The translations under genes were made by a program, and so were the position numbers. Below are positions 55,185 through 64,000 of a DNA stretch of 64,000 nucleotides, piece after piece. Source of the stretch: Rikenellaceae bacterium (GTDB lineage: Bacteria; Bacteroidota; Bacteroidia; Bacteroidales; Rikenellaceae). The number at the start of each line of letters is the position of its first letter. Position 1 is the stretch's first letter. The DNA lies in contig SUZR01000006.1 in assembly GCA_015059845.1 (NCBI GenBank), forward strand, positions 105,223 to 169,222, written 5' to 3'. The notes below the pieces were generated by a model. The model saw nothing but the letters and a program-made list of their open reading frames with translations, was not told the origin of the DNA and made no database searches.

Positions 55185-56303
55185 TTACAAGTTTCTTACA
55201 AATTCAATTACTTTATATAACAATCGCATACTTTTGTGTTTAACAGCTCTTATGACTTTATATATAAAATAGGTTATAGCATATGGTGTTGACTTTAATA
55301 GGAATTTTATAAAATATAACACCTTGTCAACTTTAGGATTATCATATAGTGTGATACGTCCACATTCGTCCATTTCAGTAAGGTTGTATGTTGAATATAC
55401 TCGTTTATCAAAGAATCGCGCACACACAATCATACCAATAAGGGCTTGTGGTTTCCATTTTTTATATGTCAACTCTTCAACGAAAGGATATCCATCAGTA
55501 ACAGGTAATTCATGAATATTAACTAAATTATTACTATAATATGTAGATCTAGGAGGTACGATTAATCTATTAGGAAATAAAAAATTACCCATACTATATG
55601 CTACAGATGATTTTTTATAATTAACAACAGGTTGTACGCGGTGTGGATGGCTTCCCAATATCAGATCGGCTCCAGCTTTAATCATTAGTCTTGCCATTCT
55701 GTACACATGATTTGTTGTCATATAGGTGTGTTCTCTACCCCAATGTGGCATTACTACCACATAGTCATATTTTGACTTATATTTTTTGATTTCAGTCTTT
55801 ACATAATTATCAAACATTGGGTTGACACCAGGATTTGTTTCTGTTGCAAAAGGACACCAACCTACTGTATCGTCTCTCCAATCACAAAATGCAATGAATG
55901 CAACACTTTCTCCATTTATATATTTTATAATTGCTCTGCTTGCTTCTTCTATATTTCGACCTGCACCAATATGCTCTATTCCATTGTGGTCTAACAAGTC
56001 AATAGTGTGATTTGCTCCTTCTATACCTAAATCAAAGAAATGGTTATTTGCTAATGATACTATATTAATGTTGAGAAGTAATAACTTGGAGATATCTTTA
56101 TCTAATGCGTAGATAACATCGGCCTTCCTAGACATCTTCTCCTTGTAAAAGTGTGGAGCATTGCCTATCGCTGTTTCAAGCGTGCCAACTCGAATGTCGG
56201 CCTGACTCAACATTGCCAAAATACCTTCTGAAACATAGCCTTGCTCTACGCCTGCCAAGATGCCACCAGGCATTATATCTCCAACTCCAATAATATTTAT
56301 CAT
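55185..56303 (-). CDS. CapA-family metallophosphatase-like protein
   Basis: 372 residues with the PGA_cap fold: GVGDIMPGG near the N-terminus, SLANNHFFDLG, VVMPHWGREH, and GSHPHRVQPV late. Members include PgsA/CapA of poly-gamma-glutamate systems and cap-locus proteins. No classical signal peptide; it probably acts at the inner face or on a lipid-linked intermediate. Substrate unknown. Confidence 0.85.
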   Translation of the reverse strand: MINIIGVGDIMPGGILAGVEQGYVSEGILAMLSQADIRVGTLETAIGNAPHFYKEKMSRKADVIYALDKDISKLLLLNINIVSLANNHFFDLGIEGANHTIDLLDHNGIEHIGAGRNIEEASRAIIKYINGESVAFIAFCDWRDDTVGWCPFATETNPGVNPMFDNYVKTEIKKYKSKYDYVVVMPHWGREHTYMTTNHVYRMARLMIKAGADLILGSHPHRVQPVVNYKKSSVAYSMGNFLFPNRLIVPPRSTYYSNNLVNIHELPVTDGYPFVEELTYKKWKPQALIGMIVCARFFDKRVYSTYNLTEMDECGRITLYDNPKVDKVLYFIKFLLKSTPYAITYFIYKVIRAVKHKSMRLLYKVIEFVRNL

Positions 56304-56314
56304 AACTAAATCTA

Positions 56315-57754
56315 TTACTTTCTTATTCTATCAGTCAACAAACTAGCAATATTCCTCAACACCTCTATCTTTAGTGTATACGAAAGTGCTGTATAAGTAG
56401 CAATGAAAATAATTACTAAAATCAAGTTGTTTATTGTAGCCCAATTCTGAAAACATAGAACAATCAGAAAAGAACATGCTGAAACAAAGGCAATCCCGCT
56501 TAATTCTTTTATTTGTGTTATAACCCTATAATCTAGATATTTTGATACCAATATCATGTTATAAAGTATGATTAGACTGGATGATACGACCATACCCCAC
56601 AAAAGGCCCTCAACATCTGCGATATATACACCTATAAGCATAAGAGAAATAGTCATTATTCTTTTAATAATTGTTGTAGCAAATATTGTTTTGCTCTTAC
56701 CTATAGCTGCAATAGCATTATAATTAACACCTTGCAGCCCCATTGGAATACCATGTAGTGCTAAAATTTTAAGGTAAGGTGCAACAGGTAGCCATTTCTC
56801 GGTAAACAAAAAGACTACAATTGGTTCTGCAAATAGGCATATTAAGAGCATCATCGGTGTAACAATAAAAAAGGTACAGGTATTAAATCGTTTGAGAATA
56901 CTTCGCATCTTATTTTTGTCGTTTTGATGTTCTGACAAAATAGGATAAGTTACCTGTTCCACCACACTCGTAACACTCATTGCAGTAGCATCCTCAATTT
57001 TTTTTGCTTGAGAGAAATAACCCATTGTAGATGCCGAAAATAATTTTCCAATTATCAAACTATTAATATTGTTAAAAATGGTATTTATTAAGCTTGACAA
57101 GAGCATAAATCCACCAAAACCAAACAATTGCTTAAATGATTCTTTCGAGAAAGAGAGTAGTGGATACCACTTATTCAACACCCATAATAGTATAGCCGTA
57201 AAGCCGCTTAACATAAGTTGTTGCGCCACCAGAGCCCATACACCCCAACCCAAATAGGCAAGAACGATAGCTATAACAGCAGACAGAACTGCCGAGGCCA
57301 CCGTTACTGATGCGAGGCGTTTGAACTTCAGCTGTTTGCGTAGTTGGTTTTGCTGAATAATGCTCAATGCGTTGAGTATTAGCACAAAGCCCTGAACTCG
57401 TAACACCTGTGAAAGAAGTGGCAAATCGTAGAACCGTGCCACCGCGGGAGCACTCATATACAACACACCATAGAGAACCAAAGACAGGAACATATTCCAC
57501 CAAAAAATTGTAGAATAGTCCTCTCGGGTAGGTTCTTTCTTTTGAATCAGCGCCGAGCCAAAACCGCCATCGACAAATGTATTGGCAACTGCGATGAAGA
57601 TCATCAACATACCTATAATACCATAGTCATCGGGGCTAAGAAGTCGAGCCAAAATAATATTCGACACGAATGATATAGCCATTGTGCCAAAACGTTGCAC
57701 AAAACTCCAAATCATTCCCGATAGGGTCTTGGTTTTAAGACTTGCTTCTGCCAT
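56315..57754 (-). CDS. Wzx-type polysaccharide flippase
   Basis: 479-residue MATE/MOP-like protein with about 12 helices. SFVSNIILARLLSPDDYGIIGM near the N-terminus is WzxC-like. It would flip the undecaprenyl-linked repeat unit for polymerisation by the EpsG-like protein. Its ATG overlaps the OCD-like stop by one base. Confidence 0.92.
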   Translation of the reverse strand: MAEASLKTKTLSGMIWSFVQRFGTMAISFVSNIILARLLSPDDYGIIGMLMIFIAVANTFVDGGFGSALIQKKEPTREDYSTIFWWNMFLSLVLYGVLYMSAPAVARFYDLPLLSQVLRVQGFVLILNALSIIQQNQLRKQLKFKRLASVTVASAVLSAVIAIVLAYLGWGVWALVAQQLMLSGFTAILLWVLNKWYPLLSFSKESFKQLFGFGGFMLLSSLINTIFNNINSLIIGKLFSASTMGYFSQAKKIEDATAMSVTSVVEQVTYPILSEHQNDKNKMRSILKRFNTCTFFIVTPMMLLICLFAEPIVVFLFTEKWLPVAPYLKILALHGIPMGLQGVNYNAIAAIGKSKTIFATTIIKRIMTISLMLIGVYIADVEGLLWGMVVSSSLIILYNMILVSKYLDYRVITQIKELSGIAFVSACSFLIVLCFQNWATINNLILVIIFIATYTALSYTLKIEVLRNIASLLTDRIRK

Positions 57755-58650
57755 TATTTTAACATATCATAGATACGAGATGCATATAATACATCATGAA
57801 GACCTAACCCAATATTATATGATAGGATTCGTTCGGAATCACTTGTACGACCTATAACTTCACCCTTTAGAACCTCTTCAATCTGATGGAATTCCTTGAA
57901 TTCCGAGAAATACTTAAAACCCTTCACGTGGTCAGTATCGTCAGCAAAGACCTTATCAAAAGTCGTATCACAATTTTGGAAACCGCGGGTATGAACGGGG
58001 ACTATAAGAACTCCTGGTTTGAAGAGATTCTCATCCTCAACTAGCAACCCATTGGCATCAGTGATGCAAGAAACAACAACATCTGCATTATTCACGAGAT
58101 CTGCGATATTATCAATGATCTTAAATGATACATTTGAATAGTGCGAATATTCTGCAACTATTTTCTCCGCTTGATCCTTGTACTTGAATAATCTTATATC
58201 CAGATGCTCATCCGCACAACTCTCCAACAAACAAGTCAACGTTGCTCGCGCCGTGCTTCCAAGGCCAATAAAAGCATAGTTTGATGCCTGAGAATTTCTA
58301 AAAGTCTTTATAGCCAATGCAGCAACCGCACCAGTACGCATAGCGGTAATCCAATCACAATTAACGATGGACAATAACTCCCCCGTTGTGGAATCAAACA
58401 GCATCAAATCGCTTTTGAGAGAGGGAAGTCGCCCGACAATGCGTGATACGACTTTACATCCGAATCTTCCTATATTTTTAGGCAGAAGACAAGGCATTGT
58501 TGTAAAAAAATCATTTCCTGTCGGATGTACAGACATCTTCGCAGGAAGTTGACATTCACTTTTCATTTCGAATGCTTCGCGCACCCAATTAATACAGTCA
58601 ATCGGAGATATATTCAAAGATGCAATATCTTTATTTGTAATTAGTTTCAT
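57754..58650 (-). CDS. Ornithine cyclodeaminase/mu-crystallin-like protein
   Basis: 298-residue NAD(P)-binding protein of the OCD/SbnB family. The Rossmann motif is IGLGSTARA. An early KMSVHPTGNDFFTTMPCLLP and WITAMRTGAVAALA are family phrases. Relatives include ornithine cyclodeaminase, alanine dehydrogenase and SbnB. It stands next to the LicC-aminotransferase fusion, so an amino-acid- or imine-processing step for an unusual headgroup is plausible but unproven. Confidence 0.85.
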   Translation of the reverse strand: MKLITNKDIASLNISPIDCINWVREAFEMKSECQLPAKMSVHPTGNDFFTTMPCLLPKNIGRFGCKVVSRIVGRLPSLKSDLMLFDSTTGELLSIVNCDWITAMRTGAVAALAIKTFRNSQASNYAFIGLGSTARATLTCLLESCADEHLDIRLFKYKDQAEKIVAEYSHYSNVSFKIIDNIADLVNNADVVVSCITDANGLLVEDENLFKPGVLIVPVHTRGFQNCDTTFDKVFADDTDHVKGFKYFSEFKEFHQIEEVLKGEVIGRTSDSERILSYNIGLGLHDVLYASRIYDMLK

Positions 58651-58659
58651 ATATGTATA

Positions 58660-60477
58660 TTAATTACATATTTTTAATGCTTCAACTAACTTGTGATTAT
58701 CCCTTCTATTACGAATGGCAATCCTTATATAATTACCTCTACTAAACGCTGATTTCCCCGAACAATCCTTTATTAAAATATCGTGTTCTGCGAGGAGTTT
58801 GACTGCAAGTTGTGTTGATGTAAACTTATCAGTAGTTAGTTCACACAAAAAATAATTTGCTTGCGATGGAACTACTCTCAGAAAATCAATATCTTGTAAT
58901 TCTCTGAAAAATAGCTCTCGTTCTTCTCGGAATAACGCACACGCCTTAAGATAATCTTTATGATATTTCTCATATATCTGCATATAGAACTCACCGTATG
59001 AATTGATATTCCATATAGCAACCTCCTTTTTCAGTCTTGCAATTATCTCCGTATCACCACTTGCAAGAATTCCAAGACGGAATCCAGGAACTCCGTATGA
59101 TTTAGATATACTCTTAACTACAACTAGATGAGGATTGACAGAAAGGGCATCGTTATGCAAAAGCGAGAACTCTCCATCTACATCAACAAAATCAACGAAC
59201 GACTCATCTACAATAAACTTTATAGACTTATTCTTTGTCCACTCTATTAAACGCAATAAGTCCTTATATGGTATATAATTACCGGATGGATTATCTGGAT
59301 TAATCAATAACAAAGTGTCTATTTCTTTTCCATCATAGAAGTCAATTATATCATTTGCATCATAATGCATATCCGCATTAGATGGCAGATATGATACAAC
59401 GTTTTCCTTAATACTTCTATTGGGATATTCTTCAAATGTCGGATATATTACACCTATTTTAGTCGTATGATTTTCAACATACGTTTTTATAAGCTCTGCA
59501 GCACCATTTCCCACAACAATATAGTCTTGTTTGACCGAGAAATATTTTGCAGCCAACAGACTATTAACTCGCATTCCAGAAGGATACTCTCGCATAAGAG
59601 TCTCAAAACTTGCCTTAATTTCATCAATCATCTGCTGAGGCGGGAAATATGGATTTACCAAATAACAAAAATCCAAGAGATGAGGATATCTCCAATAGCC
59701 TCCAAAACGAGAAGATATTGCTTTGAATCGTTTTTCGTCACTCTCCTCAAACATACTTGAGGCAATATCCAAATCTTGAATATCATCAATCTCATACCAC
59801 TTTTCCCCATTTAATGGCAATGCTCTTAAAGGAGATTCATCCAATAATGTAATAACACGAAGTACTTGTTCATAATACTCATTATTACCTAATGCCTGAC
59901 AATATGCCTTTAGGAATGGCACATAATGTGTAGCAGAAAACTCTTTGCTAAACTTATAGATATTAACAGTTTTGTAATATTGATCTATATCGGAATATTT
60001 AAAGTGCGCTTTAGATATAAAATTATTTATTCTATTCTCGCCATCTAACGTAACAACCGTTCCATCCATCCAACTCTCATATTTATCAACAAGAGCCAGG
60101 TTAGGATAGTCGCTATCCACCAATCGTCGAATAACAGCTGTTTCATATATTAAGTCAGACTCCAATAAAATGGTATCCTCGGCCAATAAATAATCCTTTG
60201 CTAAATATAACGAATAAATGTTATTTGTTTTATCATAGATCGGATTCTCGACATATTCAATATTAATTCCCTTATAATTACTGCCGACATAATTAATCAC
60301 ATTCTGAGCCTTATAACCAACCACCATTATTAGTTTTGTCACCCCAACCTCATTGAGGCATTCCAATGTTCTGTCTATAAGGCGCACTCCATTAACCTCT
60401 AACATACACTTTGTGTTGTCACCGGTTAATTCTCCTAATCTACGCCCCATTCCTGCGGCTAATATTATTGCTTGCAT
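58660..60477 (-). CDS. LicC-like cytidylyltransferase fused to a class I/II aminotransferase-like domain
   Basis: 605 residues. Domain 1 (about 1-245) is a LicC-type nucleotidyltransferase: LAAGMGRRL (6-14), NPIYDKTNN (78-86), metal D108 in ESD, WYEIDD (227-232). Domain 2 (about 260-605) is PLP-dependent fold type I, closest in style to HisC/CobD: NPDNPSG (393-399), VDES (423-426), Lys K459 in SKSYG, and R467 in GFRLG. It may make an amino-alcohol phosphate or phospho-amine and charge it as CDP-X. The fusion and nearby LicD are seen; the substrate is not. Possible CobD-like phospho-threonine/serine decarboxylase activity is inference. Confidence 0.88.
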   Translation of the reverse strand: MQAIILAAGMGRRLGELTGDNTKCMLEVNGVRLIDRTLECLNEVGVTKLIMVVGYKAQNVINYVGSNYKGINIEYVENPIYDKTNNIYSLYLAKDYLLAEDTILLESDLIYETAVIRRLVDSDYPNLALVDKYESWMDGTVVTLDGENRINNFISKAHFKYSDIDQYYKTVNIYKFSKEFSATHYVPFLKAYCQALGNNEYYEQVLRVITLLDESPLRALPLNGEKWYEIDDIQDLDIASSMFEESDEKRFKAISSRFGGYWRYPHLLDFCYLVNPYFPPQQMIDEIKASFETLMREYPSGMRVNSLLAAKYFSVKQDYIVVGNGAAELIKTYVENHTTKIGVIYPTFEEYPNRSIKENVVSYLPSNADMHYDANDIIDFYDGKEIDTLLLINPDNPSGNYIPYKDLLRLIEWTKNKSIKFIVDESFVDFVDVDGEFSLLHNDALSVNPHLVVVKSISKSYGVPGFRLGILASGDTEIIARLKKEVAIWNINSYGEFYMQIYEKYHKDYLKACALFREERELFFRELQDIDFLRVVPSQANYFLCELTTDKFTSTQLAVKLLAEHDILIKDCSGKSAFSRGNYIRIAIRNRRDNHKLVEALKICN

Positions 60478-60560
60478 ATCTTTCTTTACTTATTATCCAA
60501 TCTAAATTTATTATTCAAATCGCAATATTAAACTTAACGGTTTTGTAACAGCCTAAATTT

Positions 60561-61799
60561 TTAATCTCTACCAAATATATCTCGAGTATATACTTTATAT
60601 TTTACATCGTCGAGTATCGAATCGTAGCGGTTGGCAATAATTATATGCGACCGAGCCTTAAATTGAGTTATATCATTTACTATCTCACTACCAAAAAACG
60701 AATTACCGTCGTCCAAAGTAGGTTCATATACTATCACTCTTGCCCCTTTGGCTTTTATTCGCTTCATAACTCCCTGTATAGCGCTTTGACGGAAATTATC
60801 ACTATTTGATTTCATCGTTAGGCGATAAACTCCTACAACACAATCTCGCTCCACAGATTCATCATAGCCGTTCAACTCGCTATAAGAGTAATACCCAGCC
60901 TTCGTTAGGACTTGATCTGCAATAAAATCCTTTCTTGTACGATTACTCTCCACGATAGCAGTCATCATATTTTGCGGCACATCATCATAGTTTGCCAACA
61001 TCTGCTTTGTATCCTTCGGCAGACAATAGCCACCATATCCAAATGAGGGGTTATTATAATATGCCCCTATGCGAGAATCAGAACAAACTCCATTTATGAT
61101 ATCTTTGGTATTTAGCCCCTTAGTCTCCGCATAGGTATCTAACTCATTAAAATAGCTTATGCGAAGAGCCAAAAAAGTATTTGCAAATAACTTTACAGCC
61201 TCTGCCTCACTCAAACCCATAAATAAAGTTTCGATATCCTCCTTTAATGCACCTTGCTGAAGTAGTCCGGCAAACGTCTTAGCGGCATTCACAAGTTTTT
61301 CGTCTGTTTCATCTCGGCCTACTATAATTCTACTTGGATATAAATTATCGTACAGAGCCTTACTCTCTCTCAAAAACTCTGGAGAGAATAGAATATTCTT
61401 TAAGCCTAACCTTTCTCTAATATCTTCCGTATATCCGACCGGTATTGTTGACTTAATGACAACAAAAGCCTCTGTATTGATTTTGGCCACCACATTTAAG
61501 ACACATTCCACGGCAGAAGTATCAAAAAAATTCTTCTGGCTATCATAATTAGTCGGAACCGCTATTATGATATAATCAGCATTACTATAAGCCTCCTCCG
61601 CATCTAATGTGGCCCTTAAATTAAGTTCTTTCTCTCTGAAATAACGCTCAATATACTCATCTCTAATTGGAGATTTCCGAGCATTGATAGCTGTAACTTT
61701 CTCCGGAACAACATCTACTGCCACAACCTCATTGTGCTGCGCTAAAAGCGTTGCAATTGATAGTCCAACATATCCCGTACCAGCTACTGCAATTTTCAT
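60561..61799 (-). CDS. ugd: UDP-glucose 6-dehydrogenase
   Basis: 412 residues. NAD motif GTGYVGLS (7-14), [11 protein letters not shown], and the catalytic Cys in GGYCLPKD (about C259). It makes UDP-glucuronate, giving the capsule an acidic sugar or a precursor of one. Possible partner of the ATP-grasp protein if an amine is ligated to the uronate. Confidence 0.95.
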   Translation of the reverse strand: MKIAVAGTGYVGLSIATLLAQHNEVVAVDVVPEKVTAINARKSPIRDEYIERYFREKELNLRATLDAEEAYSNADYIIIAVPTNYDSQKNFFDTSAVECVLNVVAKINTEAFVVIKSTIPVGYTEDIRERLGLKNILFSPEFLRESKALYDNLYPSRIIVGRDETDEKLVNAAKTFAGLLQQGALKEDIETLFMGLSEAEAVKLFANTFLALRISYFNELDTYAETKGLNTKDIINGVCSDSRIGAYYNNPSFGYGGYCLPKDTKQMLANYDDVPQNMMTAIVESNRTRKDFIADQVLTKAGYYSYSELNGYDESVERDCVVGVYRLTMKSNSDNFRQSAIQGVMKRIKAKGARVIVYEPTLDDGNSFFGSEIVNDITQFKARSHIIIANRYDSILDDVKYKVYTRDIFGRD

Positions 61800-61804
61800 A
61801 ACAA

Positions 61805-62815
61805 TTAAAATTTTTTGCCGAAAATAATGCCAAAGAATGTCTTTAACAAGATTTTAACATCAAATATCCACGAACGATGCCCAAGGTAATAGAGATCATA
61901 TTCCAATCGACGAAGCATCTTTTCCATCGTATCTGTATAACCATTGTAGAATGTGGCATATGAGGTTACGCCTGGGCGTATTTGATAAAGATATTCATAT
62001 CTCTTGTCGTGCTCCAGAATCTGATCAATGTAGAATTTACGCTCGGGACGATGACCCACTAATGCCATATCCCCAACAAATACATTCCACAACTGAGGTA
62101 ACTCATCAAGGTGATGAGCGCGTAAAAATTTACCAATCTTCGTAAGACGAGGGTCGTTATCTCCACCGCCGTGACTTAACTGAGGTCCCATTGCCTCTGC
62201 ATCTAACCTCATTGTGCGAAACTTGTAAATATTGAATGGTCGGCCGAAACGACCGATACGCTCCTGCTTGTAAATAGCAGGACCTCCATCTTCGCGTCGA
62301 ACCAAAATATAACAAACAATAAAAAGTGGAGAGAAGACTATCATTACAATCATAGAGGCTATCATATCAATAAGTCGCTTTGAATTGCGCTCAAACGCAC
62401 TCATTCCATCTTTGATATATTTATCCTTTGGGACAAGATGGCTAATGTGTGTTTGAGTATTAAACCCTCCATTCGATTTAAGCTCCTCTTGTAATTTATT
62501 TACCCAGCGAGTATAATCATTATGGTCAAACTCGTTGTCTACATATACGATATAATGCTCACTAACCTCTCCTTTAACTACTTTATTGTTATCGCATAAA
62601 TGCTGCAATATATCTTTATTAACAACCGTATATGGCATATGCATTGTAGTCGAGAAACCTCGAATACTATCAATACCTCTTGATTTTATCAATAGGCGAA
62701 GAGAATAAGCAGAATGACCATATGCAATCCAAGAGTGCATTTCCTCATTAAAATGCAAATGAATGGTCGAACAATTGTTCTGCTTTTCATTAAAAAAGAT
62801 TAAATCCGTATTCAT
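61805..62815 (-). CDS. Initiating sugar (phosphoglycosyl) transferase
   Basis: 336 residues. The C-terminal half has one membrane helix (about 148-172) and the bacterial sugar-transferase core: [30 protein letters not shown], and [24 protein letters not shown] as short phrases. It loads the first sugar-1-phosphate on undecaprenyl phosphate. The N-terminal 130 residues lack the four helices of WcaJ and are unrecognised. Confidence 0.93.
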   Translation of the reverse strand: MNTDLIFFNEKQNNCSTIHLHFNEEMHSWIAYGHSAYSLRLLIKSRGIDSIRGFSTTMHMPYTVVNKDILQHLCDNNKVVKGEVSEHYIVYVDNEFDHNDYTRWVNKLQEELKSNGGFNTQTHISHLVPKDKYIKDGMSAFERNSKRLIDMIASMIVMIVFSPLFIVCYILVRREDGGPAIYKQERIGRFGRPFNIYKFRTMRLDAEAMGPQLSHGGGDNDPRLTKIGKFLRAHHLDELPQLWNVFVGDMALVGHRPERKFYIDQILEHDKRYEYLYQIRPGVTSYATFYNGYTDTMEKMLRRLEYDLYYLGHRSWIFDVKILLKTFFGIIFGKKF

Positions 62816-62965
62816 ATTATGTAAGCTTATGGATAGTTAGGTAAATTATCTCAAAATTTTGTTTTTCGTATTATAATCATTTCAATATTATCAAATTCTC
62901 ATTACATATAAAACTTTATGATTTAGCAGATGATTAAATTAAATATTAGAATAAACAATTAAAAA

Positions 62966-63565
62966 CTATAGTAACTCTATAAACTCATCATTTATCTCTA
63001 CACTAACCGCCAAAAAGGACGGGAGTCCAATAATTAAAGATTTTTTCTTAGAACCCCTTACGCTCTTTAATTTACCTTCACAACCATCTAATACTCCTCC
63101 AATCATACGGATATTACTTCCACACTTCAAGGCAGAGATCTCATCGAAAGAGTAAAACTTAGGATTATCAGAAGATTGTACTGCACTTATAAATTTCGAC
63201 ATATCCTCATCTCGAACCACAATAGGCTCACAGAACTTACCACCTTTCTTAAACCTATATTGAAGAGTCGGAATTTTGGCAACAATCGGATCTAGGTTTT
63301 GACGAAAATCGTTAACAAACAACAAATCTTGAATAAAAGGCACTTCACGTCTAATTCTCTTACCATTTCGCACGAATAATCGAGAAACCATTGGCGTAAA
63401 GACTTGTATCCCCATTTCCGATAACTGCTTATATGCTGGCAAAAGAGCATTACTCCTTTTTAAGTCCCGCATCGCATACCAACGTTTATTGAGGTCAATA
63501 TGATTAGCTTTCAAGTTGCCCATCATTCTATTAGTTACATATTCTCTATTCCTGCAAAGACGCAT
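62966..63565 (-). CDS. UpxY-family transcription antiterminator
   Basis: 199 residues from ATG 63565-63563; Met 14 or 15 (63526/63523) would give 185-186 residues, nearer the usual UpxY length. The NusG-N domain starts at KRWYAMRDLKR; FVNDF and the C-terminal KOW-like GGVLDGCEGKL follow. UpxY proteins let RNA polymerase read through their own capsule operon. It is first in the operon after a leader of about 165 nt. No UpxZ partner gene is seen. Confidence 0.9.
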   Translation of the reverse strand: MRLCRNREYVTNRMMGNLKANHIDLNKRWYAMRDLKRSNALLPAYKQLSEMGIQVFTPMVSRLFVRNGKRIRREVPFIQDLLFVNDFRQNLDPIVAKIPTLQYRFKKGGKFCEPIVVRDEDMSKFISAVQSSDNPKFYSFDEISALKCGSNIRMIGGVLDGCEGKLKSVRGSKKKSLIIGLPSFLAVSVEINDEFIELL

Positions 63566-63642
63566 AACACATACGCTATCAAGCAGTTGCAGTAAAACTA
63601 TCAGAAGTTCGCATAAAATAATTTATATATTAAAGCCTCCCC

Positions 63643-63699
63643 TTAACAACCATAACTTATTATTCTATTAAAGGAATTCAATGGTATTTCGACATTCAT
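63643..63699 (-). other. Possible 18-codon leader ORF in the capsule 5' UTR
   Basis: Minus-strand ATG at 63699-63697 opens 18 codons ending at TAA 63645-63643, all within the upxY leader. A small hairpin (TGGTATT with AATACCA) overlaps its start. Might be a leader peptide or chance. Confidence 0.2.
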
Positions 63700-63735
63700 A
63701 ATACCAACACATAAACCCTAATATATACCCTCGTA

Positions 63736-63766
63736 CAAAGATAGTATTCTTTTTATAATCCACAAA
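63736..63766 (-). promoter_or_regulatory. Capsule operon promoter
   Basis: Minus-strand TTTG (63766-63763), 19-bp spacer and TATCTTTG (63743-63736). Expected start near 63729. No long inverted repeats flank it, so it does not look like an invertible promoter. Confidence 0.82.
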
Positions 63767-63867
63767 ATCTTTAAAAGATTATTTTCTCATCTAAATATTA
63801 TATAATAGAAAAAGCAATAGTATTTTATTGTAATCTGGATAATACCAATGTTTTAATATACGAACAA

Positions 63868-63903
63868 GAGCCTGTCTAACAATGCAAAATGTTAGGCAGG
63901 CTC
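63868..63903. terminator. Hairpin upstream of the capsule operon
   Basis: GAGCCTGTCTAAC (63868-63880) pairs with GTTAGGCAGGCTC (63891-63903) with one wobble. Ends a neighbouring transcript on either strand; followed by CTTTT on the + strand. Confidence 0.7.
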
Positions 63904-63908
63904 CTTTT
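63890..63908. repeat. Right bracketing repeat of the polysaccharide locus
   Basis: TGTTAGGCAGGCTCCTTTT matches the left-end copy TGTTAGACAGGCTCTTTT (42963-42980) in the same orientation, with one substitution and one extra C. Confidence 0.6.
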
Positions 63909-63962
63909 GGGAGTTTGTATAAGATTGAGATAAACGAGCGATAATTTTGGTTATATTTTGGA

Positions 63963-64000
63963 TTAAGCAGCGAAAAGATGCGTATATGTGTCTTTCATAT
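63963..64000 (-). other. Possible 3' end of a gene beyond the right edge
   Basis: A minus-strand frame enters from the edge and stops at TAA 63965-63963 (tail ...KDTYTHLFAA). The hairpin at 63868-63903 would follow by about 60 nt. A second frame runs to 63892 and cannot be excluded. Confidence 0.2.

Noticed and set aside
58660..60477. PntC-AEPT (aminoethylphosphonate) enzyme
   Set aside because: The C-domain has class I/II signatures, not class V, and no phosphonate biosynthesis gene is present. Kept only as an analogy.
63643..63860. Phase-invertible capsule promoter
   Set aside because: No long inverted repeats flank the -33/-7 boxes; only a short local hairpin (TGGTATT/AATACCA) was found.

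Overview
The window reads as chromosomal DNA of a gut-type Bacteroidales bacterium. Clues are the TTTG-N19/20-TAnnTTTG promoters in front of many genes, lipoproteins with a short signal and lipobox Cys, a UpxY-type antiterminator leading a capsule operon, meso-DAP dehydrogenase, and several periplasmic glycoside hydrolases (GH92, GH20, GH2, GH78, GH106). Rikenellaceae/Alistipes is possible, but that is only an impression. There are no SusC/SusD pairs, CRISPR arrays or insertion sequences.

Layout. 1-673: 3'-truncated purC. 765-6207: minus-strand group of a DUF6057-like membrane protein, a beta-propeller lipoprotein with a CxxCH haem motif, and a GH92 mannosidase. 6425-13997: glycerol-3-phosphate cluster gpsA-glpT-glpQ, then glpABC, which has its own promoter and three direct repeats spaced exactly 22 bp. 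14051-15266: a redoxin lipoprotein, tRNA-Val(TAC) and a 168-bp tandem repeat. 15390-23227: GH20, ddh, a YbdG-like MscS channel and a GH2 enzyme, all minus strand. 23478-32548: a dicarboxylate/amino-acid symporter with two alpha-L-rhamnosidases (GH78, GH106) and an FAD oxidoreductase. 32559-32656: SRP RNA (ffs) on the minus strand. 32764-33810: a solitary tyrosine recombinase. 33945-42815: mostly housekeeping genes (mltG, a GT4, an MBL hydrolase with an MFS transporter, a TPR protein, era and two small envelope proteins).

42981-63565 is a surface-polysaccharide locus transcribed on the minus strand from a strong promoter at 63736-63766. Its order is upxY antiterminator, initiating sugar transferase, UDP-glucose dehydrogenase, LicC-aminotransferase fusion, ornithine-cyclodeaminase-like protein, Wzx flippase, CapA-like protein, ATP-grasp, LicD, acetyltransferase, Wzy-like polymerase, GT2, GT4, an NTP_transf_5 protein and a broken copy of it, rmlA-C-D-B, and a metallophosphoesterase lipoprotein. 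The non-rml genes are visibly AT-richer than the flanks. The locus is bracketed by two near-identical direct repeats that also form terminator arms.

The most interesting content is the module that may make and attach an unusual phospho-amino-alcohol to the polysaccharide (fusion protein, OCD-like protein, LicD, ATP-grasp). Next are the phased operator-like repeats at glpABC, the haem-motif propeller/DUF6057 pair, and the family of CTGTCTAACAA hairpins at several operon ends.
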